Shown here one piece after another: positions 8,183 to 16,136 of a stretch of 64,000 bases of DNA. Source of the stretch: an uncultured Verrucomicrobiales bacterium. GTDB taxonomy: Bacteria; Verrucomicrobiota; Verrucomicrobiia; Verrucomicrobiales; Akkermansiaceae. The notes beneath the pieces are model-generated. The model was not told where the DNA came from, searched no databases, and saw only the letters and a list, made by a program, of their open reading frames with translations. The stretch is from assembly GCA_937928545.1 (NCBI GenBank), contig CALGJQ010000021.1, positions 1 through 64,000 of the forward strand, read 5' to 3'. The stretch's first letter is position 1; every line of letters begins with the position of its first letter. The translations under genes and the position numbers were made by a program.

Positions 8183-8845
8183 CTAGGAGCGAATTAGCGC
8201 TGGTGGGATTTCCATGATTTTCTCCCTGACTTCGGCGAAGAATTGGTCGTCTGGCCCGAGGGTCATAGGATGGATGCCGGTGAATTCGGAGAAGGCGGGA
8301 AGGATGAGGTGGTGATTTGCTTTTAGGAAGAAGCCGGGGGTGCGGAGGGAGCTGCGGCGGGTGTCTTTGATGCGGACTCCGGGGTGAAGGTGTCCGGCGA
8401 TTCCGGCTTGGGCGGCGGGGAGGTCGGCCGGGTCGTGAGTGATGAGGAGGTCATCGATAATGAGTTGGGGGAGGATTTGGAAAGGGAGTTTGCGGCGGGA
8501 GATCCAGGCGCGGGAGTCGTGGTTTCCTTCGGTGAGGATGCTGGGGATTTTGAGACTGCCGAAGAACTCTTCGATGGTGGCGAGGGTGGAAGCGTTTAGG
8601 CCATCGGCGGAATGGACGAGGTCTCCGGCGATGACGAGTTGGCTTGCTTTGGTGAGATCAAGGAGACGAGTTAAGCGAGTGAGGTCGCTCTGGGTGGTGC
8701 CTTCAGGGACAGGGAGGCCTCGCTTTCGAAAGGTGGCCGATTTGCCGATATGGAGATCGGCGATGACGAGGGTTTGCGACTTAGGGAGGAAGACGGCGCG
8801 ATCGGGTAGGAGCTGGGCTGGGGTTTTGCCGAGCTGGATCTCCAT
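8183..8845 (-). CDS. pdeM: Ligase-associated DNA damage response phosphoesterase PdeM
   Basis: A 220-residue calcineurin-like metallophosphoesterase. Metal-site motifs are D30-x-H32 (IADLHIG), GDLVH 74-78, GNHD 107-110, H137 and GHLH 151-154. N-terminal LLPDRAVFLPKSQTLVIADLHIGK is typical of PdeM, the nuclease/phosphoesterase found beside the bacterial Lhr helicase, DNA ligase and MBL exonuclease. Here the helicase is at 199-2613, with unrelated genes between, so the set is split. It lies 12 bp after the sufE stop and may be co-transcribed with sufE. Confidence 0.85.
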   Translation of the reverse strand: MEIQLGKTPAQLLPDRAVFLPKSQTLVIADLHIGKSATFRKRGLPVPEGTTQSDLTRLTRLLDLTKASQLVIAGDLVHSADGLNASTLATIEEFFGSLKIPSILTEGNHDSRAWISRRKLPFQILPQLIIDDLLITHDPADLPAAQAGIAGHLHPGVRIKDTRRSSLRTPGFFLKANHHLILPAFSEFTGIHPMTLGPDDQFFAEVREKIMEIPPALIRS

Positions 8846-8857
8846 GGGCTCGGGAGT

Positions 8858-9274
8858 TTAAAGTTGGTTGGCTTGGAGGGCTCCTTTTTTCATCTCGGCG
8901 GCCATGAGGGAGAGGGCATTTGCGCGGGTGGGGGCGAGGTGCTCTTTGAGGCCGGTTTTGTCGATGAAAGAGAAGTCGGCGGTGAGGACGTCTTCGGGAC
9001 TCTCGCCATCGAGGACGCGGACGAAGACTGCGATCATGCCTTTGGTGATGACTGAGTCGGAGTCGGCAAGGAAGGACATTTTACCATCTTGGCAGCTGGA
9101 ATCGAGCCAGACTTGGGATTGGCATCCTTTGATGAGGCGGTCTTCGGTCTGGAGGGCTTCGTCCATGGGACGGAGCTTTTTGCCGAGGCCGATGACGTAT
9201 TCGTAGCGCTCAGTCCAGTCGGGAAAGAGGTCGAGTTCGTCGAGGAGTTCCTGTTGCTTCTCAGTGATGGTCAC
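8858..9274 (-). CDS. sufE: Cysteine desulfuration protein SufE
   Basis: From GTG 9274 the protein is 138 residues, the family length, and the sulfur-accepting cysteine in LIKGCQSQVW falls at C51, the same number as in E. coli SufE. This decides the start against the longer 168-residue frame, whose extra N-terminus is low-complexity. It takes persulfide from SufS and passes it to the Fe-S scaffold. SufS lies 3.5 kb upstream on the same strand, separated by an inserted-looking segment. A consensus promoter ends 6 bp before the GTG, so the mRNA may be leaderless. Confidence 0.92.
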   Translation of the reverse strand: MTITEKQQELLDELDLFPDWTERYEYVIGLGKKLRPMDEALQTEDRLIKGCQSQVWLDSSCQDGKMSFLADSDSVITKGMIAVFVRVLDGESPEDVLTADFSFIDKTGLKEHLAPTRANALSLMAAEMKKGALQANQL

Positions 9275-9345
9275 GGGGGATTTATAGGCGTGAGTTGGGG
9301 AGAAGGCAATGGAATCGGGGGTGGAGTTTTTTGGGGGGGGATTGG
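9191..9345. repeat. 155-bp direct repeat, copy A (sufE 5' end and promoter)
   Basis: Covers the first 28 codons of the intact sufE, its promoter and about 35 bp upstream. It is almost identical, with a handful of substitutions and indels, to 12298-12451. The two copies are in the same orientation, 3107 bp apart, and enclose the beta-helix gene. Confidence 0.9.
9281..9309 (-). promoter_or_regulatory. sufE promoter, possible leaderless start
   Basis: On the minus strand, TTGCCT (9309-9304), a 17-bp spacer, and TATAAA (9286-9281). Only six bases (TCCCCC) separate the -10 from the GTG start codon, so initiation would fall at or next to the start codon. No Shine-Dalgarno sequence fits in between. 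The same elements with the same spacing are kept in the duplicated copy at 12388-12416. Confidence 0.5.
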
Positions 9346-9527
9346 TTGGGGGGCTTTGGATCACGGATCTTCACGGATTGACACGGATCTTGATGGAGGG
9401 GCTTGGGTTGAGCGCTCGGACTAAATTACCCAAGGGGCATGCCATCCAAGATCCGTAGATGTTTTTAGCAATGCTGCGAGCAAGTTTTGGCTAGGGTGAA
9501 CTTTTTGCCAGAGCTACTGGGCTAAGG
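9346..9527. repeat. Intergenic repeat modules upstream of sufE
   Basis: Contains three CACGGAT units spaced 10 bp apart (about 9362-9390), a GGCTTGGGTTGA-type linker, and a hairpin module CTCGGACTAAA...CCGTAG interrupted at about 9426-9448 by a 20-bp insert reading ACCCAAGGGGCATGCCATCC. The insert recurs, slightly changed, at about 26534-26552. It lies between the stop of the beta-helix gene and the upstream edge of sufE. No gene seen. Confidence 0.6.
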
Positions 9528-11942
9528 CTATTTCTGAGTGGCTTGGAGTCTGTAGAAAGCTCTTCCTTCAACTGGTGGCGAGTCATCGTTGAGTATGAGG
9601 AGATTCTCTCCCGGGTCAGAAAAGTCTTCGGCTTCATTACTTGCTATAACTTTGTCGAATGTGACGAGATCAAGAGAACGGGTTAGTTCTAAGGTGATGT
9701 GAGACTGCTGTGAGTGGATGAGACCGAAGGAAAATTGAGTGGTCCCGTCAGGCGCTAGAGTGAGGCGGAGATTTCTTTCGTCCGCGGCATCGGCAACATA
9801 AGGATTTGTTCCGATAGCGATTTCAACTCCATTTGGCGAGCCATCGGAGTCAGAGTCGAGGTGGAATGCGATACTGTTTTCTTGGGTTTCTCCCTGAAAT
9901 TCAACAGCTCCAATATCAGGATTTGTGCCGATGAGGCGGGCAAAACCTCGTTGGTCGGTGCTTTCGGAATCGCCTGTTTCACCTGTATTGATCGCAGGAG
10001 ATCCGAGAAGAGGGGGCATGGTTTTGGTTTGGCCGCCATAGTTTCCGAGTGGGGCAAGATTGAGATCGGTAGCTGCAATCAATGTGATCCCAAGAGGTGG
10101 ATCAGACATTGAGAATGTCAGGTAATTAGTCCTACCGATGAGATTATTACCCTCAGGGGAGATCACGCAACTGTCTACGTTTTGTATATCTGGAGATGGA
10201 TAGGCATCATTGTCTGCGACGATGGAGTTCTCGAGAAAGAGAGAACCGCTGAAGAGGGCGATACCGCCACCACCAAGGATATCTCCGTCATCGACATAAA
10301 GAATCTTGTTCTGAGTAATGGTTGAGGCTGTGATCGAAAGGGAGCTTTCGTAAGACCAGATGCCGCCGCCCAGACCGGCTCCCCAACCGTAGCCATCGCT
10401 TTCGGCTCCCCCTATGTTCTGAGCAAGTGTCGAGGTGTTGATAGTTATAATGCTGTGGAGCGAATAGATTCCACCTCCGTCGCCGCCTCTGCCGCCCCAA
10501 AACCTACCACCACCACTGGAGCCACCCTGGTTTTGGTCAATAGTTGAAGCGCTTATCGTGATGGTGCTGTCGCGGGAGTAGATGCCGCCGCCGCTTCCGC
10601 CGCGACCATTGAAGGAGTCCTGTTCTCGGCGCTCACCATCGCCACCACGGCCATTTTTGTTCTGGCTGATGGTTGAAGTCATAATGTTGATAATGCTGTT
10701 TGTGGTGAAGATACCGCCACCATCGCCGCTGTTGCCTCCGTTGCCTTCCAGGCCCGCGTCACCGCCGTCGCCGGTTTCGTTCTTGCTGAGAGTCGATGCC
10801 GTTATGTTGATGGTGCAGTGAGAGGCATAGATGCCACCTCCCTCGCTGCTGGCTTCACCGTTGTTACCCTTTTTTGTTCGGCTGTTGGTGATGATGCATT
10901 GGGTGAGGCTCAAAGTGCAATTAGAGGCTGAAATACCACCACCGGCGTTTGGAGAATTACCACCCGTCAGGGTGAGACCATGGAGGGCGATGGAGGCTTG
11001 AGGGTTGACTCGCATGACGCGGCTGCCTTGGTTGGCATCAATTGTGAGGCCGTTGGTGAGAGCTGAAGCATCAATAAATAGTTCTTGGGAGGTTTCGATA
11101 TCGATTTCTCCAGCGGAAAGGATAATGGATTGAGCGTCAAGCGCTGGGTCGAATGTAATTCTTATTCCAGGACTTGAGGAGCTTGCGATGAGAGCTGCGA
11201 AAAGTTCTGATTCGTTTGAAACCATTACTGTGGTTCCTCCTGCGGAGGTGAACCCGGCTTCGACGAATGAAACGTCAGAGTCATCGACTGTACCATCCCC
11301 ATTGACGTCGAATTCTAGGTTGTCGGAGTTAAACAGAGATGCGGTGAGGACGGCGGCAATGTCGGTAGCACCAACGATTCCGTTGTTGTCAAAGTCGCCA
11401 ACAGGGCTCGGGCTGAGAAAGGCGATATCACCAAGTCCTACTTGTTCGCCACCATTCCCGTTCCCGAAATGGTTAGCTGCGATGGTGACGACTGCGGAGC
11501 TCACATTCTGAGCTTCTGCATGACTGACCATCCCGATGGTATTTCCAACAGGGTTTTGAGCAGTGTGGCTGATTGCGGAATTAATTAACTCGTTGTTAGA
11601 ATCAAAGTATTGAATCTGGAAAGCTTTGGCTTCGCTTCCGGGGGCAGTTGAGTAACCGGCGTAGCGGAAGCCCGAAATGGAGATAGGATTGGAGAAAGAA
11701 AAGGTGAGGGCCGGATTGGGTTGCGTAGGGCTGAAGCTGAAGTAGTTCTGTCCCGAATCGACTAGAGCGTTGGTGGCCCAGAAAGTGGTATTCATCTCAT
11801 CGACGAGATTACTCGGCGGCGAAGCTGTATCTGAGGGGGTGTTCGACGCGGCGCTTTCTGGGGTGATGAGGATCGATTGTGAATTGGCCGCACCTGAGAG
11901 GAGGAAAAGGAGGAGTGCGGAGGCGAGTGGAGTGTTCATCAT
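9528..11942 (-). CDS. Secreted parallel beta-helix protein with dockerin-like EF-hands
   Basis: An 804-residue exported protein. Order: signal peptide (about 1-22); a discoidin-like sugar-binding-type domain (about 30-180, TFWATNALVDSGQNYFSF); a pair of calcium loops of dockerin type (DFDNNGIVGATDI, DVNGDGTVDDSDV, about 182-222); and a right-handed beta-helix of glycine-rich GGGIYS/STISQN turns. After that come a choice-of-anchor-Q-like end (GNYGGQTKTMPPLLGSPAINTG ... DIGAVEF) and a DSDSDGSPNGVEIAIGTNP calcium repeat. It is probably a cell-surface or extracellular polysaccharide-related protein; no catalytic residues are assigned. The gene lies between the two sufE repeats and may be driven by the duplicated promoter. 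Confidence 0.75.
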   Translation of the reverse strand: MMNTPLASALLLFLLSGAANSQSILITPESAASNTPSDTASPPSNLVDEMNTTFWATNALVDSGQNYFSFSPTQPNPALTFSFSNPISISGFRYAGYSTAPGSEAKAFQIQYFDSNNELINSAISHTAQNPVGNTIGMVSHAEAQNVSSAVVTIAANHFGNGNGGEQVGLGDIAFLSPSPVGDFDNNGIVGATDIAAVLTASLFNSDNLEFDVNGDGTVDDSDVSFVEAGFTSAGGTTVMVSNESELFAALIASSSSPGIRITFDPALDAQSIILSAGEIDIETSQELFIDASALTNGLTIDANQGSRVMRVNPQASIALHGLTLTGGNSPNAGGGISASNCTLSLTQCIITNSRTKKGNNGEASSEGGGIYASHCTINITASTLSKNETGDGGDAGLEGNGGNSGDGGGIFTTNSIINIMTSTISQNKNGRGGDGERREQDSFNGRGGSGGGIYSRDSTITISASTIDQNQGGSSGGGRFWGGRGGDGGGIYSLHSIITINTSTLAQNIGGAESDGYGWGAGLGGGIWSYESSLSITASTITQNKILYVDDGDILGGGGIALFSGSLFLENSIVADNDAYPSPDIQNVDSCVISPEGNNLIGRTNYLTFSMSDPPLGITLIAATDLNLAPLGNYGGQTKTMPPLLGSPAINTGETGDSESTDQRGFARLIGTNPDIGAVEFQGETQENSIAFHLDSDSDGSPNGVEIAIGTNPYVADAADERNLRLTLAPDGTTQFSFGLIHSQQSHITLELTRSLDLVTFDKVIASNEAEDFSDPGENLLILNDDSPPVEGRAFYRLQATQK

Positions 11943-12297
11943 TGTTTTTGAGAGGGGGGTTGTGGGTGATTTCTTTGGTGTATTTTTACCTATATTTTTG
12001 ATAGACTTGTACGTTAATTTTAATCTCTCGTCCTTGCAAGATTTTAAGATGCGAGTGCAGATATGCTTTGTGATTAGATAGTATGGAGGTAATGGGTCGT
12101 CCTCTCAAGAGGTAGGTGATCTTTTTGAGTCCAAAGTCAATGCGCGGATGACTTGATTCACTGGAGTTGAGAGCAGAGGGGAATACCCTTGGCGGTGGTT
12201 GAAGCCTAGGTCTAGGTAGGAGCGAGCTTGTGATGCCTTTGGTCGGTTTTCTTGATGATTTGAAGGGGGAGTCTTAGGTTATATTTTGCCCTATGCT
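11943..12297. other. AT-rich leader region of the beta-helix gene
   Basis: 355 bp without a credible gene. The first 130 bp next to the gene start are clearly more AT-rich than the surroundings and may hold the promoter, but no convincing -35/-10 pair stands out. The rest is unremarkable single-copy DNA up to the edge of the sufE repeat. Confidence 0.4.
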
Positions 12298-12381
12298 GAT
12301 GACGTATTCGTAGCGCTCGGTCCAGTCGGGAAAGAGGTCGAGTTCGTCGAGGAGTTCCTGTTGCTTCTCAGTGATGGTCAC
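12298..12381 (-). pseudogene. Truncated sufE copy, first 28 codons only
   Basis: Reading from the GTG-equivalent at 12381, codons 1-28 encode the same residues as sufE (MTITEKQQ to YEYVI), with a synonymous ACC/ACT difference. At 12297 the sequence diverges and a stop follows after seven foreign codons (SIGQNIT). The active-site Cys51 and the rest are missing, so no SufE activity is possible. Its promoter is retained and points at the beta-helix gene. Confidence 0.85.
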
Positions 12382-12451
12382 GGGGGATTTATAGGCGTGA
12401 GTTGGGGGGAAGGCAATGGAATCGAGGGGGGAGTTTTAGGGAGGGGATTGG
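12298..12451. repeat. 155-bp direct repeat, copy B
   Basis: Partner of 9191-9345. It includes the TTGCCT (12416-12411) and TATAAA (12393-12388) promoter elements with the 17-bp spacer unchanged. The right edge runs into a different repeat string from copy A, so the homologous block ends at about 12451. Low divergence between copies suggests a recent event. Confidence 0.9.
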
Positions 12452-12749
12452 AAATCTGTGTCATCTTTTCTCAATCCTTTGAAATCTGTGTTAAGATTCT
12501 TGGCTGTGGGAAATCTTTAAGAATTTTTCTTAATCCTCATAAAATTGCCTAAGGGCTATCTCCACTTTGCTCCGGTGGTGTTGAAGATTTGGGGAGGATT
12601 GAGCGGGGAATTTTTTAACACAGATTTATGAGGATTGAGGCGGGATTCTTGAGGATTGGTTGGGGGCGGGGAAGACACTTTTCAAAGTGTCCTTCCGGTT
12701 GGGTTGGGGGGCTTGGTTCTGGACTCGGACTAAAGTCCAAGCTCCGTAG
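12452..12749. repeat. Mosaic intergenic repeat downstream of sufS
   Basis: 298 bp with no gene. It starts with AAATCTGTGTCATC and TTTCTCAATCC units and later has the inverse, ACACAGATTTATGAGGATTG, with GATT words 10-11 bp apart. It then has a GACACTTT/AAAGTGTC hairpin at 12674-12691, a GGTTGGGTTGGGGGGCTTGG linker, and a GGACTAAAGTCC hairpin with GCTCCGTAG that abuts the sufS stop. The same modules in the same order make up 20760-21038. Confidence 0.8.
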
Positions 12750-13973
12750 CTAGCGGAGCATCATGAGGGCTTTTTTGAGGGCCTCGCCTAGGGATTCGAC
12801 TTCTTCGATGGTGTTGTAGGCGGCGAAGGAGGCGCGGAGGGTGCCGCTCATACCGAAGCGGGCCATGAGGGGTTGGCAGCAGTGGTGGCCAGTGCGGAGG
12901 GCGAAGCCCATTTGGTCGAGGAGGGTGCCGAGGTCGTAGTGGTGGATGCCTTTGAAGTTGAAAGAAAGGGCTCCGGCGCGGTCGGCGGGGCCGTAGATTG
13001 TGATGTCATCGAATTCGCTGAGGATCTCGGCGAGGCGTTTGATGAGGAGGGATTCGTGGGCGGCGATCTTTTCTATTCCCAAGTTATTCACATAGTCGAT
13101 GGCGGCTGCGAGGGCGATTCCTCCTTCGATATTTGGAGTTCCGGCTTCGAATTTGAAGGGAGGGTCATTATAGGTCGTCTTTTCAAAGGTGACTTCTTTG
13201 ATCATTTCGCCGCCACCGCGCCATGGGGGTAATTCACAGAGAAGATCGTGCTTTCCGTAGAGGATTCCCACACCGGTGGGGCCGTAAATCTTGTGTCCGG
13301 AAAATACGTAAAAATCACAGTCAATCAGTTGGAGATCAATTTGAAAGTGTGGAACTGACTGAGCTCCGTCGATGAGGGTGAGAGCGCCGAATTTCTTGGC
13401 CTGTGAACAAATGTGAATAACGTTATTCACAGTGCCGAAGGCATTTGAGACGTGGTTGACGGCGACTAATTTGGTGCGCTCGGAGAGGAGGGCATCGTAG
13501 GCGGCGAGGTCGAGGGTGCCGTCGTCGAGGACGGGGATCACTTTGAGACTTATTCCCAGTCGTTCACAAAGCATCTGCCAAGGGACGGTATTGGAATGAT
13601 GCTCTAATCCGGAGACGATGATCTCGTCTCCCGCCTTGAGGCGATCGGAGCGGCCGAGGGCGGAGGCGACGAGGTTTATGGAATCGGTGGTGCCGGAAGT
13701 GAAGATGATTTCTTCGGGGCGGTCGGAATTGAGATGTTGGGCGATGGTCTCGCGAGCGGCCTCGTGTGCGGCGGTGGCGGCTTGGGAGAGGCGATGGACG
13801 CCGCGATGGATGTTGGAATTGATCCGCTCGTAGTAATTTCGGGAAGAATCGAGGACGGCGAGGGGTTTTTGGGAGGTAGCGGCATTATCGAGGTAGACGA
13901 GGGGGCGACCATTGATTTCCTGATTGAGAATCGGAAATTCAGACCGAAGTTGGTAGGGATCGAGAGCGCTCAC
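12750..13973 (-). CDS. sufS: Cysteine desulfurase SufS
   Basis: 407 residues from GTG 13973; a TTG at 14000 would add nine residues with no homology value. It is a type II PLP-dependent desulfurase that removes sulfur from cysteine for Fe-S cluster assembly and hands it to SufE. The PLP lysine is in FSGHKIYGPTG (K228). The catalytic cysteine is in the TGHHCCQPLM loop (C365/C366, position 364 in E. coli SufS). The start sits 50 bp after the hemW stop on the same strand. Its partner sufE is displaced by 3.5 kb, but the original sufS-sufE order can still be read. Confidence 0.93.
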   Translation of the reverse strand: MSALDPYQLRSEFPILNQEINGRPLVYLDNAATSQKPLAVLDSSRNYYERINSNIHRGVHRLSQAATAAHEAARETIAQHLNSDRPEEIIFTSGTTDSINLVASALGRSDRLKAGDEIIVSGLEHHSNTVPWQMLCERLGISLKVIPVLDDGTLDLAAYDALLSERTKLVAVNHVSNAFGTVNNVIHICSQAKKFGALTLIDGAQSVPHFQIDLQLIDCDFYVFSGHKIYGPTGVGILYGKHDLLCELPPWRGGGEMIKEVTFEKTTYNDPPFKFEAGTPNIEGGIALAAAIDYVNNLGIEKIAAHESLLIKRLAEILSEFDDITIYGPADRAGALSFNFKGIHHYDLGTLLDQMGFALRTGHHCCQPLMARFGMSGTLRASFAAYNTIEEVESLGEALKKALMMLR

Positions 13974-14023
13974 GTGGTGTCTGTAATGCCGCAGAGGCAA
14001 TCCCGCAAGCTTGGGTGGATCGC

Positions 14024-15106
14024 TTAGGCGAGTTCGGTGGCGATGGAGTCGACGAGGAGGGGGCCTTCTCCGATGAGGCGGAGGTGGCTTGATGTTTTTT
14101 TGACGAGGTGGTTGATGGGGGCGAGATTTGTGTTTGGGAGGAGGTATTTGAGCGGGAGGCCTTCGGCGGTGCGGAGTTCGAGGGCGATGCGTTCGAGGCG
14201 CCAGGCTTCGTCGTCTAGGACTTCGATATTTTCTTGGGCGTGGCCGATGGAGTTGATTCTTTGAAGGTAGGCGGAGGTGTCGCAGACGTTTTGGTGCCGG
14301 GTGCGATCGAGGGTGGAGACAGCGGAGGGGCCGAGGCCGAGGTAGTCGTTTCCAGTCCAGTATCCTTGGTTGTGGCGGGAGCGTTTTCCGGGGAGGGAGT
14401 AGTTGGAGGTTTCGTAATGTTGGTAGCCCGAGGCGGTGAGCATTTCTTCGGCGAGGAGGAACATCTTGGCGTTAAGGTCGGGGTCGTCGACGAAGTCTCC
14501 GGTTTGGAATTTTTTGAAGAAGTCGGTGTCTTCTTCGTAGGTGAGATTGTAGGCGGAGATGTGATCGGGTTGGAGGAGGAGGGCTTGGGTGAGGGAGTCT
14601 TCCCAGTCGATGAGGGATTGGCCGGGGACGGAGAAGATGAGGTCGAGATTGACTTCGAGATCGGAGGCTTCGCGGAGGAGGTGGACGGACTGAATGGCCT
14701 GCATGGGGGTGTGCTCGCGGCCGAGGGTTTCGAGTTGAGAGCCCATGAAGGATTGGACACCGAGGGAGACGCGAGTGACGCCGAGGTCTTGGTAGAGGTT
14801 CGCGGTGCGGCCGGTAAAGGTGGCGGGGTTTGCTTCGAGGGTGACTTCTTGGATGGTGGAGAAGTCGAAGATTTCGCGTAGGCCGGTGAAGAGTCGGGTG
14901 AGATGAGTGGGCGAGAGCATGGAGGGGGTGCCGCCGCCGAAATAGATGGTTTTGAGGGAGGGGAGATTTTTTTGAGCGTGGAATTTTGCTTCGCTGAGGA
15001 GGGCTTCGACGAAGGCTCCGAGGTCGGTTTTGCCGGGGGTGTGCTTGTAGAATGAGCAGTAGGGGCAGATGCGGTGGCAGAAGGGGATGTGGAGGTAGAG
15101 ATGCAT
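14024..15106 (-). CDS. hemW: Radical SAM heme chaperone HemW
   Basis: A 360-residue protein of the HemN/HemW family. The radical SAM cluster motif CHRICPYCSF has C10, C14 and C17. It is followed by YFGGGTPSMLSP (SAM-binding GGG motif), GVQSF and the family's C-terminal HemN domain. It starts HLYLHIPFC directly at the N-terminus, without the extension carrying the extra cysteine of true HemN coproporphyrinogen dehydrogenase, so HemW is the better call. It inserts or carries heme. It is divergent from the squalene/phytoene synthase gene. Confidence 0.88.
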   Translation of the reverse strand: MHLYLHIPFCHRICPYCSFYKHTPGKTDLGAFVEALLSEAKFHAQKNLPSLKTIYFGGGTPSMLSPTHLTRLFTGLREIFDFSTIQEVTLEANPATFTGRTANLYQDLGVTRVSLGVQSFMGSQLETLGREHTPMQAIQSVHLLREASDLEVNLDLIFSVPGQSLIDWEDSLTQALLLQPDHISAYNLTYEEDTDFFKKFQTGDFVDDPDLNAKMFLLAEEMLTASGYQHYETSNYSLPGKRSRHNQGYWTGNDYLGLGPSAVSTLDRTRHQNVCDTSAYLQRINSIGHAQENIEVLDDEAWRLERIALELRTAEGLPLKYLLPNTNLAPINHLVKKTSSHLRLIGEGPLLVDSIATELA

Positions 15107-15111
15107 TGCTG

Positions 15112-15146
15112 GAAAATCCTAAATTCTAAATGGAGAAATCCTAAAC
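15112..15146. repeat. AAATCCTAAA-type repeat in a divergent promoter region
   Basis: Two AAATCCTAAA words about 20 bp apart, with ATTCTAAA between them. It is the same family as 20143-20220 and 33470-33490. It lies in the 109-bp gap between divergent hemW and the squalene/phytoene synthase gene. Confidence 0.55.
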
Positions 15147-15215
15147 TGAGACCGGCTCGTGAAGGGAGTTGGGCTTGTCGGGGGGGGAGTTTTGAGGGAT
15201 GAAGGGGATGTGGCA

Positions 15216-16109
15216 ATGCAATCTGGACTTAGCACGAAGGTTTTGAAGGACGTTTCGCGTTCTTTTTATCTGAGTCTGCGGTTTTTGCCGGGGGGATTTC
15301 GGGGGGTGACGAGTGTGGGGTATCTGCTGGCGCGGGCGAGTGATACGATCGCCGATGCGGGGGAGTTGTCGATTGGGGAAAGGAAGGTGGCTTTGGCTAG
15401 TTTTCGGACGGCGGTGTTGGAGGGGGGAGATTTTGAGGGGCCGGAGATGAAGGACTTGCCGGAAGGTGAGGAGGTTTTGATGTCGCGAATTGGGGAGTGC
15501 TTGGAGGCCTTGGATGAGCTGCCGGAGGAGCAGAGGGAGTCGGTGCGGAAAGTGGTGCGGATTATTACGGAGGGACAGGCTTGGGATCTGGATCGCTTTG
15601 AAGGAGATGGGGTGGTGAGTTTGGAGTCGGATCAGGAGTTGCGGAATTATACTTATCAGGTGGCTGGGTGTGTGGGGGAGTTTTGGACAGAGATCGGGTT
15701 TGGGGTGGATGAGGGATTTGCGACGCGGTCTTTTGAGGAGATGAATGAACTGGGTCAGGCCTATGGGCGGAGTTTGCAGCTGATTAATATTTTGAGGGAT
15801 GTGCCGGAGGATTGGGAGAACGGGCGGTGTTATTTGCCGGGGGCAGGGTCTCAGGAAGATTTGATGCGGGAGCGACAGAGGTGGATTGATGAAGCGCGTG
15901 AGGGCTTGGATAAGGCGGACCTTTATGCGGAGTCCTTGAATGGGAAGCGGATGAGATTTGGGACGGTGCTTCCCGCGATGATCGGGCGAGAGACGCTGAA
16001 TCGGTTGGAGGGAGTGACTTGGGAAAAGTGGACGGCGCGGGTAAAGGTGGCTCGTAAAGAGGTTTACGGGATGATGGCGCGGGCGGTGAAGTTCGCGCTT
16101 CTTGACTGA
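15216..16109 (+). CDS. Squalene/phytoene synthase family protein
   Basis: 297 residues from ATG 15216, which has an AAGGGG ribosome-binding site eight bases ahead; the frame is open further upstream. It is a head-to-head prenyl-diphosphate condensing enzyme. The two aspartate-rich motifs are DTIAD (in LLARASDTIAD) and DVPED (in LINILRDVPEDW). The pattern CVGEFWTE and NGRCYLP is closer to squalene than to phytoene synthases. It would make squalene or a presqualene-type product from farnesyl diphosphate. No hopanoid or carotenoid genes adjoin it, but class I HMG-CoA reductase and UbiA lie 20 kb away. Confidence 0.85.
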   Translation: MQSGLSTKVLKDVSRSFYLSLRFLPGGFRGVTSVGYLLARASDTIADAGELSIGERKVALASFRTAVLEGGDFEGPEMKDLPEGEEVLMSRIGECLEALDELPEEQRESVRKVVRIITEGQAWDLDRFEGDGVVSLESDQELRNYTYQVAGCVGEFWTEIGFGVDEGFATRSFEEMNELGQAYGRSLQLINILRDVPEDWENGRCYLPGAGSQEDLMRERQRWIDEAREGLDKADLYAESLNGKRMRFGTVLPAMIGRETLNRLEGVTWEKWTARVKVARKEVYGMMARAVKFALLD

Positions 16110-16136
16110 TTAGGTTTGTACTGACATTTTGTCATC

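Noticed and set aside
9528..11942. Beta-helix protein considered as an autotransporter
   Set aside because: No C-terminal beta-barrel is seen; the end is a short choice-of-anchor-like and calcium-repeat region.
12286..12552. Plus-strand frame over the second sufE repeat, matching one at 9089-9424
   Set aside because: The two frames resemble each other only because both are antisense to the duplicated sufE 5' end.
14215..15216. 333-codon frame over hemW
   Set aside because: Low-complexity S/P/T shadow of hemW in another frame.
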